DNA of 64,000 nt from Mauremys mutica (lineage: Eukaryota > Chordata > Testudines > Geoemydidae): positions 24,388,965 through 24,452,964 of the forward strand of contig NC_059082.1 in the NCBI RefSeq assembly GCF_020497125.1, read 5' to 3'. Below are positions 11,451 to 21,689 of this stretch, one piece after another; within the stretch, counting starts at the first letter, position 1, and each line of letters opens with the position of its first letter. Below the pieces are notes generated by a model. It had not been told where the DNA came from and did not search any database. It saw only the letters and a list, made by a program, of their open reading frames with translations. A program made the position numbers and the translations under genes.

Positions 11451-13134
11451 CCAATAGTTTGCCAGTCTTCCTTCTATCCTCCCTATTGCTTTCCCTGAAA
11501 GCCACCTTATAATATCCCTTTCACTTGCTCTTCTGTACTAGAATGAACATTCTATAAAAATATTTCAAAAATCCAGTTTTCTCATGCTTCTTTTGGACAA
11601 TAGCTCCAATTGTACTACAAGTAACCCATACAATGTTGATATTCTGAGAGCATCTGACCCATAACTCTGTAGTTTTCTATTAGACGGGCAATTTCTACAT
11701 GCAATTATACTGTTTTGAATTCTCTGTATGCTAACAGTTATATTAGGTCTCATTAATTAAAAAAAGAAATATTGAGTAAAGATGCACTGAGATCACAGCT
11801 TAAAGGTCAGAAAAGAATATTAACTCTCCATTAATACATAATAGACATTCACAACCTAATTTATTCTGCCCACAAATTTAAACTCATACCAAATATATGG
11901 CATATCTGCATTACTGTCCCATACTGAAAAAAAACCGAGAAGGTGTTATTAATATTCTATTGGTATCCCATAGTATGTATAACATATGCACTCTAGAAAG
12001 TGTAACTCAAAATTGAACTCCCTTTAAATATATTTTTAAAGGTGAATTTCATGTTTCTCACAGATATTGGATTGTCAGTAGTAGAAACTGCCCTCAGCAA
12101 AACCAAACTTTTTTTTTCAACAAGTTTGTGCTGTAGAAAAAGCTATTATCCATCTTAAACGAGCACACAACCTCACAAATATTGAACGCATGCTGAATTT
12201 ATATAAGATTCATCTCCAAATTATACTGTGTAACTCAGTCAAAATGCAGAATAGTGCTAATATTGACAAGTAGGAGAATATAGTTCTCTATCTTTGGCTT
12301 CCAATATGACAGTTTCTATATCGCCTCTAAGATAGATCCAGAAAACAAACTCTGATATCTTTGCCTCCTTTTAATCATCCAGTAAGAAGTATTGGACCCT
12401 GAAATTAGACACTAAATTCTTATGTTCTATGTCCAATGCCTTTTTCATATCAATCTTGGGACTTGTCTGAGCACTCACTGTTTGCTTCTCCAAAAGTTCT
12501 TTGAGAAGCTTTTGGCCTTCAAAGTAAACTTGAACCTAAAACCATTCAGCGGACTTTTATCTGTGTCATACACACTTTGCAATAAGCTATTTCCAAGACT
12601 TCTATGGTAAAAGAGTCTGAAGGTCATGGATGCTAAGGGGTTCTCCCCTTTTCCAATTACTTTATTCTAAGCAAGCTGCTTCTGTATCTGAAAGGACACA
12701 TCTTTACTTCTAAGGTGTCCCCTCCTGCCTGGATGCAGCATTGCAGGGGATTTTGCCTCTAGTAGTCACTTTATCCACCATCCCAGCTGATCTTGTCTTA
12801 AGGTCTAAGGCCTTGAAGGTCTGTTTCCTAGCAAAGGAGAAATCAGTGACGTGGAATCTGGTATACTCTAAATGTAGCTTGTTCTGTTTACACCTGGAAT
12901 GAAGGTGGTCAAACAGCATCCAAGAAATCTCTCCTTTCAATAAAAAGTCTAACACCAATGTCTTTTCCCCCAGGGAGCAACTCTACCTCAACAACTGAAT
13001 CTAACCAGCGACCAGGACAGACACCAAATACTACTGCTGCTCATAAAGCTCCCTCTCCAAAATAACCTGCCACTACACAGAACCATGCAGAACACTAACA
13101 CTACCACCGTATGTCTTTCCAAGGCTGAACTTAT
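11451..13134. other. Non-coding stretch, no gene seen
   Basis: Frames of 60-82 codons on both strands show no domain. I found no inverted ends, long tandem repeats or RNA genes. Confidence 0.55.
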
Positions 13135-13407
13135 GGGCTGGTCTACACTACGGGGGGAAATCGATCTAAGATACGCAACTTCAGCTATGTGAATAATAGA
13201 TCGAATTACCTACCGTCCTCACGGCGCGGGATCGACGTCTGCGGCTCCCCATGTCGACTCCGCTACCGCCGTTCGGGTTGGTGGAGTTCCGGAGTCGACA
13301 GGAGCTCATTCGGGGATCGATATATCGCGTCTAGATGAGACGCGATATATCGATCCCCGAGAAATCGATTGCTACCTGCCGATATGGCGGGTAGTGAAGA
13401 CGTAGCC
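13135..13407. mobile_element. Multi-hairpin MITE, PIF/Harbinger type (copy 1)
   Basis: The 273-bp element starts GGGCTGGTCTACACTAC and ends GTAGTGAAGACGTAGCC, imperfect inverted ends, flanked by TAT on both sides (13132-13134 and 13408-13410). The interior is CpG-rich and folds into successive hairpins. One is a perfect 21-bp stem with a 5-base loop (arms 13312-13332 and 13338-13358). A second is centred near 13275, with GTCGACTCCG pairing to CGGAGTCGAC. It has no coding capacity. A second copy lies at 62073-62368. The 3-bp duplication and end sequence suggest mobilisation by a Harbinger transposase, which is inference. Confidence 0.75.
13312..13358. repeat. Perfect 21-bp hairpin stem inside the MITE
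   Basis: Arms 13312-13332 and 13338-13358 are exact reverse complements separated by AGATG. The corresponding stem in the 62-kb copy (62272-62320) has different bases near the foot but remains paired. Confidence 0.9.
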
Positions 13408-14216
13408 TATGTTCACACACAAAGAAAAAGAACATAGAAACCTACGTGTAAAAGCAACACCTGGCAACATCTACCATGACAATGTTACCATTTAACATTT
13501 ACACAGGCGTTGCCTAGAGCTGCACCAGTTTGAAGCCTCATGATGCTAGGCATACTACAAACATACAATAAATGCCAGTCCCTGTGCTAATGCAAACATA
13601 TTAAAAGAAAATTATGGAAATCAGCCAGAAGAAAGCCTTGAACAATATAGACGATGATGGAAAGTATGAGATGAACTTTTACATACAAAAGCATAGCAAT
13701 GTACACATGTCATTGCCATAATGGGTAATAAGATTTGTCAAATAGAGTACCTGTGGTGAGGATAAGGGCCTACTATCACCAACTAAAACCAATGTAAGAA
13801 AAATTCAGAGATCAAAGTGTTATAACATCATCCACGTCCAATGTTCCATTCCCACACTCAAAAATATATGGGACGTCGTATTTCCTCCTTGTTAAATAAC
13901 AAAAACTAACACCTTTTATAAAACCAAGGATCCCCTGAATATTTTGAATAATTTATTTAAATACACCAGTGCTTATTGTTGCATTTTCAACCAGGACTAT
14001 ACCCAATTTATGTGTATAATATAACCCATAGAGCTAAATGGGCATTATTTTTAATGTATTATCATTAGCTTGCAATAAGTTCAGCTTGCCTGCAGGTAAA
14101 GCCACTTTTTTTAAAACTGGTAGAAGATAGCAGTGAGGTTCATGGTATATTATGAAATTCATCCAACTCTGGTTTCAAGAAATTAACTACTCTACAGAAC
14201 ACTATGGTCCATATAC

Positions 14217-14217
14217 A

Positions 14218-14253
<36 letters not shown>
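14217..14253. repeat. Compound (CT)n(AC)n microsatellite
   Basis: A CT run at about 14218-14230 passes directly into an AC run at about 14231-14253. Such compound tracts are usually length-polymorphic. Confidence 0.95.
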
Positions 14254-14275
14254 AGTTTGATTTAGCTAAAACAGG

Positions 14276-15130
14276 TGTGACGGGGTGTACTAGACCCTTT
14301 GAGGCCCCTGCTGGAGGCCCTGCAGTCCTAACCACACCCTGCCCCAGGGAAAAGAGCAGTAGAGTTGGGTCCTCCAAGCTAGCTAGAGAGGTTGCAGGGG
14401 AGGCAGCCAATCAGAGCCCAACAGGCTCATAAAGAAGGAGTTGCAGTGCCTGGACAGCTCAGTTACTGGCTAGTGCTAGAGGAGTGAGAATGATGCTCCT
14501 GGCTGGCTGCTGCAGAGCACTCTGGACAAAGCAGTTGCTGGCTGGGAGTCTCCACAGTTAAAGAGCCTGGGGAGAAACTCTGCTTTAGCAAGGATAGGGT
14601 TGTGAAGTTCTCCAGGCACAGAGGCCTGGGAGAGAGAGCCTCACAAAAGGGGCAGAGACTGTTATAAGCTCTCTAGGTGAAGAGGCCTGAGAGAGGCTTA
14701 AACAGGGAGCAGACAGAGGACCCAAGAAGCTGATGGGATGTAGACCAGGGAATGTAGCAATAGCCATCAGTCAAGAAAGCAGCAAGTGACTGCTAATTGT
14801 AAGGTCCCTAGGTTGGGACCTGGAGTAGTGTGTGGGCCTGGGTCCTCCCATCAGCCACAGGCAGAGTGGACAAAGCTCAAGAAAGGGAAAAGTTTTGTTT
14901 GGAGCCCGAGAAGGGTCATAGTGCTTAAACAGACCCAGAGGCAGGACAGAAGACACCAAGAGAGGTCCAACCATTTGTTGGACTGTGTTATCCTGGAAGG
15001 GATTTGTTTGCTTCACATACAGACTGTGTGGGACTCAGCCAGAGGGATGAGTTGCTGAAGACCTACCACAATTAGAGAGACAGAGAGTGTGTGCGGATAG
15101 GAGGCACTCACAAGAGGTGGGTGCCACCAT
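14276..15130 (+). mobile_element. LTR-like element (probable solo LTR), family shared with 43.5 kb
   Basis: The element starts TGTGACGGGGTGTACTAGAC and includes a promoter-like pair, AGCCAATCAG (about 14406) and TCATAAAG (about 14428). The related copy at 43467-44081 has the same CCAAT-to-TATA arrangement and ends CACCCTGTCACA, the inverse of this copy's start. The right end here is decayed (GTGGGTGCCACC). TG...CA ends and a CCAAT/TATA promoter fit a retroviral or Gypsy-type solo LTR, but I found no duplication, so the class is uncertain. The overlapping open frames on both strands are not genes. Confidence 0.45.
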
Positions 15131-17972
15131 GTTCCGATAGGACTTTCATATTTTGAAGGAATCATCTATTTAAGTGTTTTTACAGCTATTGTGTCATGTT
15201 TTCATATGTGTCACTTCAGGCAGAATCAATCATGTCATTGATGGCCTTAATTACCCATGAGACGTTTCTGGCTTGGGATGTCTTTTTGGAACTGATGTCA
15301 CATCATATAATATGATGGACAAAACTTGATCTGGTGTTTTATGTTATAACAGCACAGCTTAAAGAGTAGGACTAAAGCTGTTCTTTAGAGGGCATAAAAA
15401 TATCTGAACAACAAGGTGGTTGGAAAAATCTTTTCAGATGATTAAGATAGTGCCATGGCTATTAAAAAATTTCTATTCCATTACTGTAAGCTGTGGAGCC
15501 AGTTGAAAAAACATGGAATTTTTTTAAAGTCTCTTTTTTTAATCCAAAATTATTTAAATTAATCTTTATTCATGCTACTTTAAATCCTTGATGGGCCTTT
15601 GTTTTTAAAAAGAGAATACAAAAAAGAGAAAAACAGAAGATTATTTTGAACAAAACAATTAAGTTCTGGAAGAACCCAGAAAGACCATTGTGGATATCTC
15701 CTGGCTCTGCACAGACTAAGATGACAATTTCATCAGCACTGTATAAAGATCTCCCATCTACATTTTTAGACCAACAAGGCCTAATGAACACTCCAAGCCG
15801 GACCATGACCTATAGAGATCCACATATGTAGATTTGTGGTGGGGAGGGGTTAGCCACTAATGTGGCATCATGAGAGGATCAATGGGCAGGCCCGATGGGG
15901 AGCCAGGCAGGGGTCATGTATTACCCCTGGCATCCTGCAGAGAAAGACCCTCAAGCAATATTAACTTTTCCTCAGAGGCCCCTGGCTCTGGGAAACATGC
16001 CCTAGAGGGAGCATGTGGGGCCAGGGCAGCCCTACTGCAACCATGCAGTCAGGGAGCTGAGAAAAGTTGTACACATCATTCCTGGAGCAAGTATCTCTGA
16101 AGACAGCCTTAGCCTAAAACCTGCAAACCCCTCATGAGTACAGTGGCTAAAATCCTGCCTGCTTCCATAAGAGGGAAGCTACCTGATGTCCAGTGGATTA
16201 ATTGGAGTAAAGAGTGATGGGGAATCTCAAGTCCTTTTCTTCCTCTTTTCCATACCTCCCCCAGGTTTTCCATGGGAGGATATGATTTAGCCTTCAGTCA
16301 TTTGGATGTTTCTCCTCCCAACTAGTGGAAATCACCTAGCACCTGAGTCTACCAGCCATGCCATGACTCATTCCTTACTCCATGAGTAATATCATTGACC
16401 TTAATGGGACTACTCACAAGAGTAAGGGCTGAAGGATCAAACAGTGACACCTACAGGCCAATCAAAATGAAAATGATGAGGTATGAGTGCAGCTTAGTTC
16501 AGTGCTTCAGAAAAAAAATAAGTGAGAATTCTGCTTGATCTGAGAGGAGATCTGTATCCTGGTGGATAATAAAAAAAAGTAGCAATCTTTAATAAGTGAT
16601 TTTAGAATAATATCCTCTGTGGAATTAATGTAAAACACACTGCATTTTATAAACTGGATTGCTGCTTATGTTTTGACCAAGATCAAGCTCTGTGTTTTGC
16701 CAAGGGATTATATCCTGCCGTTGCAAAGGGATGGCTCCAATCTAATACAACTTTACCTTTGCCATTTCTAATTATTTGAATCTATTGCGTGAGAATGCCA
16801 TTCACTTGGGTCCCAGACACTCCCATTTATTTATACTAACATTTATTGGAACCAAAAGCATGCCTTGCAAATCACAAATACGATTAAAGAAAGAAATGAC
16901 AAAGAGAAAGACAATAGCCAGTTACCCTCTCCTGGCTTTAGACCTTGTTGGTCTAAAAATATAGCTGGGCATAGTTGGGTTGTGATGGATTTATATGTGA
17001 AGCTTCATCTACCCCTTACAATCTCCAACATATTATATACATCCAAATTACATAATTATAAAAACATACATTGCATTAGTTCTCATCTAATTAGCATGAA
17101 GTATTATGAATATTATGTGTTTTGTGCAATGCATACAATACACATGCATAAACTTCAACTGGCATGATGTTTGCTGTCCTTGCTATTTTCAAGTTATTTT
17201 TCTTTTGTAACTGGTTTATTACCACTTATTATGCACTGATGAATTTTCACAAGGCCACTTTTACTCTTCTCCCAATATTAGGGACCTGTTTGTCCTTGAA
17301 CTGGCTTTTGGCAGGACATTTTGTGTATTCATTCTATTCTAATTTAAGTACATTCTGTGGTCAAAATAGCACCTTTGTCCTATGCAGCAGCAACTGTAAG
17401 CAAATGTATTTAATAACAAGGTCACTAAGGTAACAATCATGTCAAAACTGGGCTGAAGCCAGCCACGTCAGTACAAATATCATCCAGACTTATTAATTTT
17501 AAAATGACCCTTATGTCAATTACCAATACTCTCCCCTTGGAGTTTTCCATTTATTGAGGGTTTCAATCCATTAGTTTAGGGAGCTGGATTATATAGTGTT
17601 GCAACTATGTTTCTCTCTCTTTCAGATGCCAAACTACTAACATAAGTTGCATTCTGCAACACCTTATAAGTGTGTTGTAAGTATTATAATCAATATAACT
17701 TGCACAATTAATAATGTTTTAAAGCTAAATGCTATAATAGGATGGACTCCAATAATATTTAATTCTTCCAATCAATTAACTGGTTTCAAAATGTAGTTGA
17801 TTTGCTTAGTAACCTCATGCAATTATTCACCAAATATATAAAAGATGAACTCAGGTTTATTTCAAGAGAAACTATAAATGAAAGTCCAATTTTGCAATGG
17901 GTATTGTAAAAATCAGGGAGCATCACCACAGACTCATCACCAAACTTTGGTTGCCTTTCAATTGCCACTGGG
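15131..17972. other. Non-coding stretch, no gene seen
   Basis: Frames of 60-100 codons overlap on both strands and show no domain. A near-palindromic dispersed repeat sits at 16370-16440 (TACTCCATGAG ... CATTGACCTTAATGGGACTA ... CTCACAAGAGTAAG). Nothing else is identifiable. Confidence 0.55.
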
Positions 17973-18074
17973 ATAAATTTAGGTACTGGTATACCTGGTT
18001 TGAAAGACTATTCAGAGAATAGTTATCTATGGATTAATGTCAAATTGGGAGAATATCTAGTGGGATCTTGCAGG

Positions 18075-18195
18075 TAGGTTCACCAGACAGCAAATATGAA
18101 AATCAGGACAGGGTGGGGGATAATAGGAGCCTATATAAGAAAAAGACTCAAAAATCAGGACTGTCCCTATAAAATCAGGACATCTGGTCACCTTA
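18075..18195. mobile_element. hAT MITE, 121 bp, inside CR1
   Basis: Ends TAGGTTCACCAG and CTGGTCACCTTA are imperfect inverted repeats. The flanks cttgcagg (18067-18074) and cttgcagg (18196-18203) form a perfect 8-bp target-site duplication. The short interior has CAGGACAGGG and GGACTGTCC in inverse orientation and no coding capacity. Confidence 0.85.
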
Positions 18196-18203
18196 CTTGC
18201 AGG

Positions 18204-19135
18204 GGGTCAGTCCTGCTTTGGTACTATTCAATATTTTCATTCATGACTTGGATAATGAAGTAGAGTGCATGCTTATAAAATTTGACACCAAGTTGGGAGG
18301 GATTGCAAGCACTTTAGAGGACAGGTTTAAAATTCAAAATGACCTTGACAAATTGGAGAATTGGTCTGAATTCAGCAAGATGAAATTCAATAAAGACAAG
18401 TGTAAAGTACTTCACTCAGGAAGGAAAAAATCAAATGTACAACTACAAAATGGGGAATAATTGTCTAGGTGGTAATACTGCCAAAAAGGATCTGGCGGAT
18501 ACAGTGAACCACAAAAAAATGTGATGCAGCTGCAAAAAAGGCTAATATGATTCTGGGGACTATTAATAAAAAGTGTGTGTAAGACACAGAAGGTAATTGT
18601 CCTGCTCTACTCCATTAGTTCTCAACCAGGGGTCTGGAGCCCCCTGAGGGGCCACGAGCAGGTTTTGGGGGGCCACCAAGCAGGGCCAGTATTAGACTCA
18701 ATGGGGCCCAAGGCAGAAAGTCAAAGCCCCACCATGCAGAGCTGAAGCCTGAGGCCCCACCACCTGAGACTGAAGCCAAAGCCCTGTGGTGTGCAGCCCT
18801 GGGCAATTGCCCTGCTTGCTAACCTCTGACCATGGGCCTGGCTTTTATATGCAGAAAAACAGTTGCCACAATTGGGCCGTGGAGTTTTTACAGCATGTTG
18901 GGGGGCGGGGCTCAGAAAGAAAAAGGTTGAGACTCCCCTGCTCTACTTAATACTGATGAGGCCCCCGCTGGAGTACTACATCCAGTTCTGGGCACCACAA
19001 TTTAGGAAGGATGGGGACAAACTGGAGATAGTCCAGAGGAAAGCAACAAAAATGATAAAAGGTTTAGAAAACCTGAAATATGAGGAAAGGTTGAAAAAAA
19101 TCTGGGCTTATTTGGAGTTCAGAAAAGACGACTGA
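18204..19135 (+). pseudogene. CR1 reverse transcriptase fragment, interrupted
   Basis: Two blocks of CR1 coding sequence lie on either side of the hAT MITE at 18613-18940. The first (18204-18460) ends in a stop after QLQNGE. The second (about 18955-19135) carries the family's 'pyLeYcvQfWaP' and 'ATKMIKGLENL' segments. Neither contains a complete catalytic domain. Confidence 0.75.
18613..18940. mobile_element. hAT MITE, 328 bp, inside CR1
   Basis: Starts CATTAGTTCTCAACCAGGGG and ends GGTTGAGACTCCCCTG, decayed versions of the CAGTGGTTCTCAACC ends seen at 41.1 kb. Target duplication: ctctactc (18605-18612) and ctctactt (18941-18948), one difference. The interior is GC-rich and non-coding. The minus-strand frame across it is chance. 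Confidence 0.75.
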
Positions 19136-19742
19136 GTGGTGACCTGCTAACAGTCTTCTAATAAGTTAAGGGCTGTTATAAAGAGGACGGTGATCAATTG
19201 TTTTCCATGTCCACTGAAGGTAGAACAAGAAGTAATGGGCTTAATCTGCAGCAAAGGAAATATAGATTAGAGTTAGGAAAAACTTTCTAACTATAAAGCT
19301 TCCAAAGGAGGTAATAGACTTCCCATCACTGGAAGCGTTTAAAAACACATTGGACAAACAAACACCTGTCTGTGATGGTTTAGGTCTACTTGGTTCTGCC
19401 ACAGTGCAGGAGACTGGACTTGATGACTTCTCAAGATCCCTTTGTGCCCTACACTTTTATGATATATCAGCACAGTTTAGAGCTTTCCACATAGCTGAAA
19501 ACGTCCTTAAGTAAAACTATGGAAATGGAAGTTTTGCTGATCATGATTGTTGCCAGCATTTGATCACGAGACAAATAGACTTAGGGCCAATAGCTGGAAA
19601 TCAGTTTATCAGAATATCTCTCTCATGTAATTACTAATAAACTATAAGATAACATGACCAACTACACTTTTTTTGTTTTGTTCTTAGTGGGCGTTAACAC
19701 TGAGTATGCCAACAATATACATTGAAAAGCAATACCACGTCT

Positions 19743-19973
19743 GTCCATTGTTGGGGCAGCACGTCCAGGTCTGCAGAGGCAATTCAGTGGCGGCAACTCA
19801 ATCGCCCCACTTCGGTCTTCGGCAGCAATTTGGCAGTGGGTCCTTCACTCACTCTCTTCATCTTCAGCGGCAGCTCAATAGAGTTTTTCTTTCTTTTTTT
19901 TTTTTCTTTCTTCACCGCTTGGGGCGGCAAAAAAGCTGGAGCCAGCCCTGCATATGCACATTTTATAAGACTT
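19743..19973. mobile_element. hAT MITE fragment related to the 27.8-kb element
   Basis: The right end reads GCCGC..GGGGCGGC..GGAGCCAGCCCTG, the same terminus as the element ending at 28145. A clear left terminus is not visible, so the copy is probably 5'-incomplete or strongly diverged. It contains a T-rich tract near 19890-19910. No coding capacity. Confidence 0.5.
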
Positions 19974-20839
19974 GCGTGGTGACTCTATGAAGTAACATCT
20001 GTCCTGTGCTGTTGCTTACAATAGATTCATAGTACTTATAAAATACAAGAAAAACTGGCAAGAGTGATAATCAGGCTACTCAGGTAAAAAAGCATATTGC
20101 TACCAAGAATTCTTTTAACTTAATACATCGGTAGCTGTTAAGTTCCATATAAATTTGACTCAACTATAACAAAGCAAATATCTCCTAGGCACAATCCCTA
20201 ACATTCAATGACAGCATTAGCAACAATCAGTCTCAATTTGGATAGTTCTCTTACCAGTAGGACAAATGCTGCTTTCTCCTTTAGCCTCTCTCATTATGTC
20301 ACCCAGATAGGAAAAAAGTAAAATGTAAGTTAATTTTCATGTAACAGAGTCAAATTCAGAGGTGTGTAATATGGCAAAAGTGTGGTTCCCTTAAATTACT
20401 CACATCCAATTACCAATATGTGAGTTAGAGAAAAATCTTGCACTGGTGTAAACTTTCTAAACTGAGAAGCTGGAGGAAGGAGCAGGGTGACATAGATCTT
20501 GGCTTTTTTTTTTTTTTCAAACTTTACACCTTTGTACGCACTCCTGTTAAAAGTTCTTGTTTCCTCTTCAATATGTACTTATACCAATTTAGCCTCCTTT
20601 AGAGTCTGAAGACTGAATTCAGAAATGGACCGGAATGGTATGTTACACACACTGCTAAATTGGTGTAGGATGAAGTAAGTAGCTAAGCATATCTAAGTCT
20701 AAAATAGACTACGTTTGTGTGATGAATATATTTGGGAAGGGAGTGGGTTTGGCAGAAAATTTACATTACACCAACTAAGACTCCCTGTAGACTCACCTCT
20801 GAATTTGGCCTAGAGTTACTTGTTGAATTGATTATTCTG
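19974..20839. other. Non-coding stretch with short dispersed motifs
   Basis: CACCTCTGAATTTGGCC occurs at about 20797 and its inverse TCAAATTCAGAGGTGTG at about 20350. The same motif appears near 49655 and 50118. These are probably relics of one dispersed repeat family. No gene is seen. Confidence 0.45.
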
Positions 20840-21689
20840 AATTGAATGTAGGTCAGAGGCATAATCCCCCATGGGATACTGTTTGTCCATTTGTCCACAT
20901 ACTTCTGGAAGCACCTTGTAGTTTATAAAGCATGTGAATCATGTGGGGCTGACCTGTAATAATTTATGAATTCTGTATGCGACCTGGTTACTGGAATAGT
21001 TACCGTATGGCTATATTGGATTATTGGAATTTTTATATGCATATGATGGTTTAATGTCAGGTGGCTGGGAAATAATCAGGAAGGCCAGATAAGCATTTCA
21101 AGGATGAAGGGACAATGCCTGAGCTATAACTATGAAGAACCTACTTCCCTGGCTTCAGCCGAATAAGCTGGCCTGTTTGCTAAGGCTGAGAGCCAAAATA
21201 TCAGAAGGACAATGAAGAGTAACAAACACTCACTCTGACCAGAGGTGAGGCAGTTGTTTAGGAGCTAGTCAGGAACAGACAGACTTTGCACTGAAGGGTC
21301 TGAAATATCTAAGCCTTCCTTCCATCCCAGGGTGATAGCACTTTAAGTAAGACAGACATACATATACATCTTGCATTGTTTTAAAAATCCTTGCTCTCTT
21401 ACATTATGCCTTATCACTACTGTTAAGATTAAACAATACTTTTGTTTGAGAAAGCTGTCTGGTCACTGTATTCATCACTGGTCCCAACTTCCAAGGGGAA
21501 GGAAGAAACCTGAATCCCTTCAGACCCTTTGTGGTTAGCATAGTTGATCTACAGAGTGTTGTGGGCTGGGACCCAATCTAAGCATGGGAACACCACTGAT
21601 TCCACCCTAGAAAAGGTAAGGCCATAGAGGGGTGCTCTTAGAGAGGCCAGAGAAGAGCCAGAGGTGCACCTAGCCCTGTAACCATGACA
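20840..21689 (+). mobile_element. Possible solo LTR or other turtle repeat
   Basis: I recognise the end of this block, from 'AGAAAGCTGTCTGGTCACTG' through 'GGTGCACCTAGCCCTGTAAC', as a recurrent sequence in turtle DNA. A weak polyadenylation-like ATTAAA lies near 21427. I could not define paired ends or a duplication, so both boundaries and class are provisional. Confidence 0.35.

Larger units (their letters stand above)
17973..19466 (+). mobile_element. CR1 LINE copy interrupted by two hAT MITEs
   Basis: The CR1 copy runs from a degraded reverse transcriptase segment at 17973, through 18204-18604 (LFNIFIHDLDNEVECM, KIQNDLDKLENWSE, MKFNKDKCKVLHSGR), to 18949-19466 (PLEYYIQFWAPQFRKDGDKL and the 3' end 'GGAGACTGGACTTGATGACT'). 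It is split by insertions at 18075-18195 and 18613-18940, each flanked by an 8-bp duplication of CR1 sequence. Removing the insertions leaves continuous CR1, so CR1 is the oldest layer. Stops and frameshifts show it is dead. Confidence 0.85.

Noticed and set aside
13250..13380. Hairpin-rich sequence as a microRNA precursor
   Set aside because: The hairpins belong to a MITE with inverted ends and a second copy at 62 kb. Without small-RNA data a microRNA call is not justified.
14276..14460. CCAAT and TATA-like boxes as a host gene promoter
   Set aside because: The same arrangement recurs in the related repeat at 43.5 kb, so it belongs to the mobile element. No gene follows.
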